Source: Effrenium voratum
Taxonomy: Eukaryota > Sar > Dinophyceae > Suessiales > Symbiodiniaceae
Assembly (NCBI GenBank): GCA_963377175.1
Contig: CAUJNA010002846.1
Span: forward strand, 279,501-343,500
Reading direction: 5' to 3'
Length of the DNA: 64,000 bases
Shown here one piece after another: positions 7,680-15,130 of the stretch. How positions within the stretch are numbered: the first letter of the stretch is position 1; the number at the start of each line of letters is the position of its first letter. The notes under the pieces are model-generated. The model had not been told where the DNA came from. It saw only the letters and a list, made by a program, of their open reading frames with translations, and did not search any database. The translations under genes were made by a program, and so were the position numbers.

Positions 7680-10341
7680 TCATCTTGAAGTCATCCACGT
7701 ACACGACAAGGAAGAGGTCGAGCTCCTCATGCCTAAACACGCTGGCCCAATCCTTCACCTTGACGTAACCGACCTTCTTCAGCATTGCCTCACAGTGCTG
7801 CTCCCAAAAGGTGCCAGCGTCTGGATGCCCATATAGTGCGAGCACGAGGACAACGACTGGATCCTTATACCTGGGATTTCCGCTGCCGTCGAACCACTCA
7901 GGTGGCCATTGGTCGCGAGGAATCCTCACCCAAGTCTTCTTTCCCTTCAAGCGGGCCTGAGTGTACGCAGACTCCCCATCACTCACTTCCAGAAGATTCC
8001 CTGGGAGTAACCCGTGAGCATCACCCATCTTACCCGCCGCCATAGTAGCGGGGCAGGAGGTGTTCTCGGAGAACAGGGCCCAATGCCCGATCTCGTCACG
8101 GACGAAGCATCCCTCGAACACGACTCGCCCTTTATATTTGCGATTTGGATCGTCCTCCGGCAGCTCGTGATTCTTCTCGACACAAATGTCGAAAATTCTA
8201 CCAACATGGATCTTCTCCCCTTCCTTACGTGCCTTGGCTGCAACATCATTCCACTCTTGGACAGTTGACAAGTCCCAGCATCCTTGCGAAGTTAACTTGT
8301 CCCATTCCTTCTGAAGAGCGGCCTTAGCCTTGGCATTTCCAGCTTGTTCCTTCTTGTTCACTGGCCTAGCGACACAAGCGTACAAGGGAGGAAAGACACC
8401 CGAGCTCTTTGGCCGATGAGATAGGGATATCTCCCCCCTGGGCATAGAGAACTCAAAGGTCTTTCCATCAGATCCAATCGTAGGGGCAGCAGCAGCTATA
8501 CCAGTGCTTCCGAAACCCGCGGATCCCCTATCGGTTCCCCGCTTGGCTTTCCTAGGGACGATCGACGCGTCGATGAGCATAACACGCTCCAGTACGATCT
8601 GCGCAATGCGGTCCCCAGGATTCACGATGAAGTCCTCATCCCCATGATTAAAAAGGATGACCTTGATCTCTCCGTCGTAGTCGGGATCAATGACCCCACC
8701 GCCTACAGCGATCCTGTTCTTCACGGCTAGTCCTGACCTGGGAGCTATCCTAGCATATACCCCAGCGGGCATCTCTATCGAGATTCCGGTGTTGACCAAG
8801 CCTGACCCCCCTGCGGGAATACATGCTCCCTCAGAGGCATAGGTATCCAAACCCGCACTCCCCGAAGTAGCCCGCGTCGGGATCTTGGCAGTTTCACTGC
8901 TAAGACTAACGAACAAGGTATTCGGCTTCTTCTTCCATCGCTGTTCAATCGGGTCAACCTCGACAGACATAGCATTCGCGACCTTCTTGAAAGCGCCGTT
9001 CGGGTACCATGCTCCAACGATTGCCTCGCACATTTCACTCGGATAGAGAGCAGTCGTTGGGGTGACCGACCCCTCAATGCGTGCATGAAGGTATCCCTTC
9101 TCGTGCTTGCATTTCCGACCTGACAGCTCATCAATGAGCTCCTTGGAGGTCGTCGCAACCTTCCACTGTTTCCTGATTGGCACACCGTCCTTATCCTGCA
9201 TCCCGAAATCACAGCCGTCGAAATCTACGGTCTCGACATCAGGATCAGCAAGAAACCTCTGCATGAACGGTTGCTTCCATCCAAGACAGTGTCTAGGCCA
9301 CTCAAATGCAACCCTGCCCCCTCCTCGCCTAACGGCTCGGGAGGCCCGCAGGAATGCCGCAAACATAACCTGAGAATTCCTTCTAAGATCATTCAGGTGC
9401 GATGCAAACTCAGCACCGTGGATTGAAAGGTTGACATACTGCCATGTACTCCACGGTCCGCACGGAATTGACGCCCACAGGTCACACCCAGGATTATCCT
9501 CGATGATCCCAACAAGCCGACTAACGTCTTTGGCTTTGGTGATGTCAAATGAGCCAACGTGAACGCGAATTGCATCGCCTCCACACTCCATCATCACGGC
9601 GGACAGACGCGAGTCAGGTTCACACGCAAACTCAATGAGGAGCTTGCGGCCAGGCGCTGGAGCAGCCGGGTCCCTCTCAGGATGTTCGCGGCGTCGCTCT
9701 TCCCTTAGGGATAACTCCCGTTCGGTTTGAACATATATCTCCCGGGACCGGGTAGACATCTGTCTCCAACTATCCGCATCAATTGAATTGGGTTTTCCGG
9801 TGCCTGCGTATGGCCGCTCACGCCTATCAGCGGATTCGCCATAGTCGATCCTGTCTCCGTGCAGCTTATGACCCTTCTTCGGACCTCCGGCAGGTTCGGC
9901 TCCTTCTTCCTTTGGCTTGAACCTACCGTGGGGAGCACATCCCTTATCAAAGAGGATGGTCACGCCAGTCCAAAAACCACGCGTGAAATGCCGATGATTG
10001 GGAGCATCGTGATGACGATCATCTCTCACCCAATTTCCAACGGCATCAAGCCCCCGCATGTGCGTGACCCTAACGGTGTCAAGCTCCTCATGCGAAGGAC
10101 CACCTAGAGGAAGGTCCTCGTTAGTCGTCCCGAAGAACTTCTTCCGCACCTCAACGTGGATGAGATACCAGGCGCGTGTCCTCGTCGTAGTAATCTGAGA
10201 CGCACGCGTCACCACTCCCTTGGACAGCCTTGCTCTGAATGGCCCCATCAGACTTGGAAGAGCTACCGCCCCCCTCGTCCTGTTGGTCATCGTCATCATC
10301 ATCAGGATCATCAAATCGACCTTCATCAAAGTCGAATTCAT
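7546..10341 (-). CDS. Pol segment 3: methyltransferase-like domain, dUTPase, Copia reverse transcriptase
   Basis: Three domains are visible. (1) Residues about 233-440 resemble a class I, C5-cytosine-type methyltransferase: LLIEFACEPDSRL as a motif I-like start, DLWASIPCGPWSTWQ with the Pro-Cys pair of motif IV, and VAFEWPR in place of the ENV motif. (2) Residues about 476-614 are a complete trimeric-type dUTPase with five motifs: SGSAGLDTYA, PRSGLAVKN, GGVIDPDYDGEIKV, GDRIAQIVLE and RGSAGFGSTG. It hydrolyses dUTP to dUMP and would keep uracil out of cDNA. (3) Residues about 650-890 are the Copia reverse transcriptase fingers and palm, with ALYGHPDAGTFWE and catalytic YVDD at 881-884. The first 55 residues are out of frame, as the real protein enters from the overlapping frame near 10170. 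The last 35 after ARM are also out of frame; the protein continues in segment 4. Confidence 0.92.
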   Translation of the reverse strand: MNSTLMKVDLMILMMMTMTNRTRGAVALPSLMGPFRARLSKGVVTRASQITTTRTRAWYLIHVEVRKKFFGTTNEDLPLGGPSHEELDTVRVTHMRGLDAVGNWVRDDRHHDAPNHRHFTRGFWTGVTILFDKGCAPHGRFKPKEEGAEPAGGPKKGHKLHGDRIDYGESADRRERPYAGTGKPNSIDADSWRQMSTRSREIYVQTERELSLREERRREHPERDPAAPAPGRKLLIEFACEPDSRLSAVMMECGGDAIRVHVGSFDITKAKDVSRLVGIIEDNPGCDLWASIPCGPWSTWQYVNLSIHGAEFASHLNDLRRNSQVMFAAFLRASRAVRRGGGRVAFEWPRHCLGWKQPFMQRFLADPDVETVDFDGCDFGMQDKDGVPIRKQWKVATTSKELIDELSGRKCKHEKGYLHARIEGSVTPTTALYPSEMCEAIVGAWYPNGAFKKVANAMSVEVDPIEQRWKKKPNTLFVSLSSETAKIPTRATSGSAGLDTYASEGACIPAGGSGLVNTGISIEMPAGVYARIAPRSGLAVKNRIAVGGGVIDPDYDGEIKVILFNHGDEDFIVNPGDRIAQIVLERVMLIDASIVPRKAKRGTDRGSAGFGSTGIAAAAPTIGSDGKTFEFSMPRGEISLSHRPKSSGVFPPLYACVARPVNKKEQAGNAKAKAALQKEWDKLTSQGCWDLSTVQEWNDVAAKARKEGEKIHVGRIFDICVEKNHELPEDDPNRKYKGRVVFEGCFVRDEIGHWALFSENTSCPATMAAGKMGDAHGLLPGNLLEVSDGESAYTQARLKGKKTWVRIPRDQWPPEWFDGSGNPRYKDPVVVLVLALYGHPDAGTFWEQHCEAMLKKVGYVKVKDWASVFRHEELDLFLVVYVDDFKMSGPAKNIARMGADLKGHQDGGTKAAQEISWLRARIHATGGQGSL
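8500..8916 (-). other. dUTPase domain inside pol
   Basis: Sub-feature of the pol segment. All five conserved motifs of homotrimeric dUTPases are present, in order and with normal spacing over about 139 residues. They include the serine-containing PRSG motif 2, the aspartate in DPDYDG (motif 3) and the glycine-rich motif 5 that closes over the substrate. The domain lies between the methyltransferase-like domain and the reverse transcriptase, with no break in its frame. Confidence 0.93.
9022..9645 (-). other. C5-methyltransferase-like domain inside pol
   Basis: Sub-feature of the pol segment. The Pro-Cys pair in IPCGPWS matches the catalytic motif IV of cytosine-C5 methyltransferases, where the cysteine attacks C6 of cytosine. 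The glutamate of motif VI appears only as FEWP, and I see no clear QRR motif VIII or target-recognition domain. It may be active, specialised or dead. Cytosine methyltransferases captured by LTR elements have been reported in dinoflagellates and a charophyte alga; whether this is the same lineage needs a profile search. Confidence 0.55.
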
Positions 10342-11014
10342 CCCTGATCTTCTTACTCGGCTTAAGGTCGGCCCTTCGGTCAGCTAACGCCTCCCGAATG
10401 GTCCGAGTCCTAGCATCATAGGATGCCAACATCGGGAACACGTAGGGCTCCTCAGGGTTCTTCCAGATACGTTTGACCTGGTGTATACTTGGTTTCCTGA
10501 GACCCCTTTGAATGTGCTCGAGATCAGCAACGAGATAGTCGCCCTTCCACAGCCCCCCTGGTTCTAACCGATAGCCCAGAAATAGGCCTGGCTTGGAGGA
10601 TGGGGCGAACTTCGGATCCTCCTCTATCTTGATGAAGTCCCGCTCTTTCTTCTCGGCGGGCAGGGCTGTGGTGACACTCGTCTCTTCAACCTCTACTTCA
10701 TCAATGGGAGCAAAGTTCGGTTCGTCATTGCACTCGGGTTCGTACTCCTCGTTCTCATAGATCTCGGCCTCATTCTCATCGATCTGATCAAAATCACAGT
10801 CGAAATGAGTTTCTCCAGTCCACTCGTGGTTCCCCCCACGGTCGTTTTCAGCCTGGAGCCAGTTTTCGTCAACAACAAATTCGGTCGACCCGTCAAGATA
10901 GTTGAGGACAGTGCTCCGCCTCCTGCCAAGGTCTCTGATCTTGACTGGACAGCTCGTCCCTATCGGGATAAAGAGCTCGGTTCGGGCTTCAACGTGGACG
11001 CGAGTTTCTCGTCT
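10151..11014 (-). CDS. Pol segment 2: integrase C-terminal domain and acidic linker
   Basis: This frame is open from 11014 (after a TGA) to 10151 and fills the gap between the integrase core and segment 3. It contains an acidic stretch (DFDQIDENEAEIYENEEYEP). Then comes the motif PGLFLGYRLEPGGLWKGDYL, which matches the end of Copia integrases (typically G-[VIF]-F-[LVI]-G-Y followed by PGG.W.GDY). After that it reads RKPSIHQVKRIWKNPEEPYV and a very acidic linker with a run of six D, then Q, S and G. The protein crosses to segment 3 near 10170, between DEDTR and AWYLIHVEV. No start codon is expected because it is internal to pol. Confidence 0.85.
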   Translation of the reverse strand, partial: RRETRVHVEARTELFIPIGTSCPVKIRDLGRRRSTVLNYLDGSTEFVVDENWLQAENDRGGNHEWTGETHFDCDFDQIDENEAEIYENEEYEPECNDEPNFAPIDEVEVEETSVTTALPAEKKERDFIKIEEDPKFAPSSKPGLFLGYRLEPGGLWKGDYLVADLEHIQRGLRKPSIHQVKRIWKNPEEPYVFPMLASYDARTRTIREALADRRADLKPSKKIRDEFDFDEGRFDDPDDDDDDQQDEGGGSSSKSDGAIQSKAVQGSGDACVSDYYDEDTRLVSHPR

Positions 11015-13377
11015 TCATTTGCGATCCAGTGGTCTCCTCCTTCATCAACGTCCTCTGAGTCGATCTTCCCAGCATGTCTGGAGTCGTTTTGGGCGTTTTG
11101 AACCCCCCCCTTTCTATCCCTGCGAATCTTGGGAGCAATGGGGTAGAAGTCGACCAGACAACCAAACGGCAGAATGACTCCGCTGAAGTTCCCGTTACCG
11201 TGGCGTCGCATCCACGGTGATCCCTCACCGCGATTTTCGATATTCCTTGCCATGGAAAAATGCCTAACGGCAAATGGCCACCATCGAGGTTCAAATCCAG
11301 CTTGACGCAGGAGCACACGTGCCCCGTGAAGAACGAGCTTAACCTTGTTCTCGATCAGGCCATTGGTCTTGGGCATGCCCGGTGTAGAAAGCCGGTGCAA
11401 TGCTCCAAGCGTAGTGACAGCATTCTTCAGCTCTGGGGCCTGGTCGCTGTACACTAACTTCAGAGTTTGCCCCCCTGCAAACCTGCGAAATGCCTCCAGC
11501 GTATTGCTACGGGATCTGGATTGCACAGGAAGAACTTCGAGGTAGTCAGTAGCGAGGTCATAGAACACTATCGCGTCTGCTTCGCCATGAAAGCCTCGAT
11601 CCTTCAATCCTCGCAACACCATCGTGTCAGCAGTGGTTAGGTCCCCGAAACTTACCACGTCATGCGCAGCAGCACCACCTTTGCGGCGAAGCTTGACATT
11701 CTCCATTTTCGCACGCTGGCAGTGCGGGCAATAGGGGTTCTTCGGGAGATGGGTAAGCATATGGCGAAGCGTCTTAGCATCTGCCCGCCATTCAGCCTCT
11801 GTGCGGAGTCCGGAGAGAAAGTTTATCTCGACAATGTCATCATCGTCCCCTTCCCCTGGGCCAGGAAAAGGTGAACGGCTATCGCCCTCACCCCCCTGTT
11901 CCGCCTTCCCGGGAAGAGCAACGGTCTCGCACTTTACCTGAAACCACGTCTCACCCGTCCAAATGACGTCAGATGCTATCGCATGCTGATCTCTTTCGGA
12001 TAACTCCCATAGATTATCAACCAACACCTCGTGGGTAACCCCATTTCGGTGAACGACGGTCTTCCTGTAGTTGTCCAATCGGTCAACCCCAACGGGACAA
12101 TCATCACCTGTCGGCATAAACTTTGCCTTCCGCGGAAGCCGGTGCACCTTCACAACATGGCCTGACCGCTCAGTGCGCCAGGTGTCCTGTAGCTCACTCT
12201 TGGCCGTAAGCTCAGACCTACACGGCGGAGCCTCGCTGACTTCAAGCCCTCGATACGCCGCCCCGGGGGCAGGCATAGCAGGGATTGGCTCAGCATCATC
12301 AAGAGTGGGAGAAACGAACTGAGTGTCACCATGAGGAAGATATGGCACGTTGTTGACGACATCCAATGTCACCGTCCGGCCCGAAGGACACGTGAGAGTA
12401 GGCTTGCAACCTGCAGTCCATACAAACGAGTATCCCATATCCATACAGCGCTTTCCAACGGATATGATGGAAGGAGTGGACTCAAGGACGTGTGCCTCAA
12501 TCACCTCGTCGAGGTTCCCAACATCAGCATCAACACGACCAGCGGTGCGAGTCACCCCGTTAGCAGTGTGCAGCGCGTGAGTGTGTCCGCCTTTGGCAAT
12601 CAGGGCCCTATCGGGTCCTTTCAAATCACCAAGACCGACCAGATCCATAGGGCAGCCAGTATCTACTAGCCACCTCACCCCGCCGTATCCAACGGGTGCA
12701 GCAGCCTTCTGAGTGTACTTCGGCTTTCGAACAACGCGATGCCCCCGCACATCCCCAGGATTGGTGTCGATGTCCTCGTCATCGTCTAAGAGCACTTGGG
12801 CGTGAACAGCCGCTGCTCTTATCAGAGCACTTTGAACTTCCCTAGCAATTCTCTTACGCGAAGGGAACTTAATCGCATTTGGATGGCTGTATCCAGCCTC
12901 ACGGCAACGATTCACGACCCTACCCGTATTGTCATTCTCAATCGAGACAACAAACACATCAGGAAGATCGGGAATCTTGACCCTGAGAGGTTCCCTACCG
13001 GGACCCTTTGGGAAGTACTTGTTCCTCCAGGAGAGTACAGCCTCCGCATCATCGCAATACCAAAACGTCGTCTTGGTATCACTTCGTCTTGGGAGTCTCC
13101 TGAACAAGGTTGCTCGGCGATCACTAAAGTTCACCCCGATATCCTCGATCACGGTTCCATTTGCGTCAACGGTCCGTCTCCAAATGACTTGGTCCCATTT
13201 AGGACCTCCACCAGTAGTACCGGAGAAAAACAACGCGCCTCGCTCGCTTTTCTCCCAACTGCTAACGCAAGGAGGGAGGCAACCCGGTGCAGACCCACCG
13301 GTAGCTGGGGCAACAGCCCACATAGCTGGACACGCCACAACAACACGGTTGGCCTCAGGGTAACGGCCCGCCCCGCC
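10960..13377 (-). CDS. Pol segment 1: aspartic protease and integrase
   Basis: The pol frame is open directly from the gag stop. The first possible initiation codon is a GTG at 13338, but entry by -1 frameshift at 13378-13383 is more likely. Residues numbered from 13338: a protease with active-site VDTG at 225-228 and a following hydrophobic/glycine stretch; an integrase zinc finger H526-x3-H530-x6-C537-x2-C540 (HMLTHLPKNPYCPHC); and an integrase core with D566 (FGDLTT), D632 (YSDQAPELKNA) and E663 (NGLIENKVK), the D-D-E catalytic triad. The protease matures the polyproteins and the integrase joins cDNA to host DNA. After FGCLVDFYPIAPKIRRDRK the frame degrades at a run of eight G (11103-11110), so the last 70 or so residues are probably wrong. 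Confidence 0.92.
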   Translation of the reverse strand, partial: GGAGRYPEANRVVVACPAMWAVAPATGGSAPGCLPPCVSSWEKSERGALFFSGTTGGGPKWDQVIWRRTVDANGTVIEDIGVNFSDRRATLFRRLPRRSDTKTTFWYCDDAEAVLSWRNKYFPKGPGREPLRVKIPDLPDVFVVSIENDNTGRVVNRCREAGYSHPNAIKFPSRKRIAREVQSALIRAAAVHAQVLLDDDEDIDTNPGDVRGHRVVRKPKYTQKAAAPVGYGGVRWLVDTGCPMDLVGLGDLKGPDRALIAKGGHTHALHTANGVTRTAGRVDADVGNLDEVIEAHVLESTPSIISVGKRCMDMGYSFVWTAGCKPTLTCPSGRTVTLDVVNNVPYLPHGDTQFVSPTLDDAEPIPAMPAPGAAYRGLEVSEAPPCRSELTAKSELQDTWRTERSGHVVKVHRLPRKAKFMPTGDDCPVGVDRLDNYRKTVVHRNGVTHEVLVDNLWELSERDQHAIASDVIWTGETWFQVKCETVALPGKAEQGGEGDSRSPFPGPGEGDDDDIVEINFLSGLRTEAEWRADAKTLRHMLTHLPKNPYCPHCQRAKMENVKLRRKGGAAAHDVVSFGDLTTADTMVLRGLKDRGFHGEADAIVFYDLATDYLEVLPVQSRSRSNTLEAFRRFAGGQTLKLVYSDQAPELKNAVTTLGALHRLSTPGMPKTNGLIENKVKLVLHGARVLLRQAGFEPRWWPFAVRHFSMARNIENRGEGSPWMRRHGNGNFSGVILPFGCLVDFYPIAPKIRRDRKGGVQNAQNDSRHAGKIDSEDVDEGGDHWIANEDEKLASTLKPEPSSLSR

Positions 13378-15130
13378 TAAAAATCCGTCAATCCTTGAGC
13401 GGGGCTGTCGAGACGCCTCGCCTCCCTATCGGGAGGACTGGGCGTAGGCGATCTAGGGGTATCCCCCTCTTCATCCTCAACAACCGGACCAGCAGTAGAA
13501 CGAGGCGTAATGGGCTTCGTACCTGGTGGTGGCTTCTGATGCAGGTACTTGCACGGCTGAGCTGTGCACTTGCCATACATCCAGTCGTAGCAGTATCCGA
13601 AGAACATAGGCTTGTCCCTAACGGGCCTATCTCCAGTCCTCGGCGTAGAGGGCGCAGCGGGGTTCCTTGGGCTCTTGTCGTGCTCGAACCTGCATTCCCG
13701 GCCATATTGACACTTCCCAGTCTTCGTATACTCCCAGCACGCCCGATCAGCAGGCCCAGCAGGGGACTGTCTTCTCGGCGACTTGGGAGATGGCGTGCGC
13801 TTGTCCCTTTGGCTGCCTCTTCCAGGAGAAGCCCTGTCCCTTTGACTGCTTCTTCCGGGCGAAGAGGACCTTGGCTTCCCGTCGGCCTTCCCATCCCTTC
13901 CGGACCTAACGGACCTTGAAGGGCTGGGATCACTCTTCCTGGCAAGTGGGTCATACCGCCGCACAACACCAGGAGCACCAGGATGCCGATCCCTCTCCCG
14001 GGATTGAGAGCCTGATCGTGACCTCTGTTCATGAAAGGTCTGGTACATCTGAAGCGTGTTCTGGCGCTTCTGCCACCGTTCGACACAGTCCTGACAAGCC
14101 TTATAAAGCCACGCGAACGACCTAACGGTCACATCGCGATCCCACCTCTCAATGTCAGGCCGCATACAGCGCAGATGACGAACGTTCTCGATGAACACAG
14201 CCAATAGTACCCCATCATCGATCTTCTTCCTAATCCCAGAAATGAGATTGTCCCAGGTGCTCAGATAACTCCGGAGCCTTGCCTCATCATCAGAGTGACC
14301 TGTCTGCCGGCACTTGAGACTGGTCAACTCAGCAATCTTGAAGGTCTGGTCGTCCTCGACTCCAGTCTGCAGGTGGTTCAGCAGAAGCTTCAAGATCTGT
14401 CTCCCCTTGATACCCTGGGGGGGATTCATATTCTGAGCGGCTTCGGTCAGGCGATTCATCTTGTCCCTAACGGCCCTGGTCTTGATACACTCCCTGATAG
14501 CACTCGTGAAGTTTGAGTCCAAAATCGGGTACTTGCAGGGTCCGCCAAGAGCATCATAGTCAAGCCTCTCAGTCTCTGAAATCCACGCTAACGCGTAGTC
14601 AGAGTCAAAGCTGAAAGCATTCCTGACCCTCTCCTTGATCTCGGAAAGCCACTCCCGCAGCTTATCAGCTGTTGGCTCAGCAGGCAGCACGATCGTGTTG
14701 CACTTATGATGGAACCGATCCTTATCGACAACGGTGGAAATAAGAGCCCCTATCGGGGTACATGAGGTAATCCTGCAACTTTCACACAGTCTAGCAGGCA
14801 TAGGGCAGCAAACTTCACACGCCCTCATTCCACAACCAACGCAAGGAACAAGAGGGAAACCAGGCTCAGGGATCCTGCTACACTTAGTGCACCTGTCCCG
14901 TCCATCATCTCCCCTCAAGGCTTCAGGGAGAAGACCACCATCTCCCTGCCTACCGGCACCATTCACACTATAGCCGAGGCTAAGACCGGGCCCAAGGTTA
15001 CCACCGCTCGCAACACTTGAGGGGTAACCTGCAGCATCGCTAGGCTGACTAACGCCAGCGCCAACCCCTTGGTGACTAACGCCACCCCCGTAGGCAGGAC
15101 CATAGAAGCTGGAACCACACTGATTGTTCC
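13377..15130 (-). CDS. Gag, C-terminal part: cysteine cluster, capsid-like region, two CCCH zinc fingers
   Basis: The ORF counted from GTG 14966 has 529 codons, but the same frame is open and sensible upstream to about 15130 (CGSSFYGPAYGGGVSHQGV), so this is the second half of one gag. Residues from 14966: a cysteine cluster at 26-69 (CTKC, CVGC, CEVCC, CESC), probably zinc-binding; a helical region at 80-300 resembling Copia gag/UBN2-type capsids (LREWLSEIKERVRNAF, ILKLLLNHLQTG, WLYKACQDCVERWQK); an Arg/Ser/Pro-rich basic linker; then two CCCH fingers, C410-x8-C-x5-C-x3-H429 and C459-x7-C-x4-C-x3-H476. The CCCH pair stands where a CCHC nucleocapsid knuckle normally sits and would bind the genomic RNA. 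It ends at TAG 13377-13379, where pol takes over in the -1 frame. Confidence 0.85.
13378..13385 (-). promoter_or_regulatory. Putative -1 frameshift site at gag stop
   Basis: On the minus strand gag ends GAT TTT TAG. The pol frame is exactly -1 and open: GGA TTT TTA GGC. Five T residues let a Phe tRNA paired with TTT re-pair one base upstream on TTT while the stop codon waits in the A site. The site lacks a full canonical X-XXY-YYZ heptamer. A downstream structure was not folded. Alternatively this is another accidental indel in a copy that once had one gag-pol ORF, as many Copia elements do. Confidence 0.4.
13421..13436. repeat. Micro-hairpin, 6-bp stem CCTCCC, loop TATC
   Basis: CCTCCC-TATC-GGGAGG, a perfect 6-bp stem, 42 bp upstream (in the gag sense) of the gag stop and the putative frameshift site. 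In gag it is read as P-D-R-E. Confidence 0.8.
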
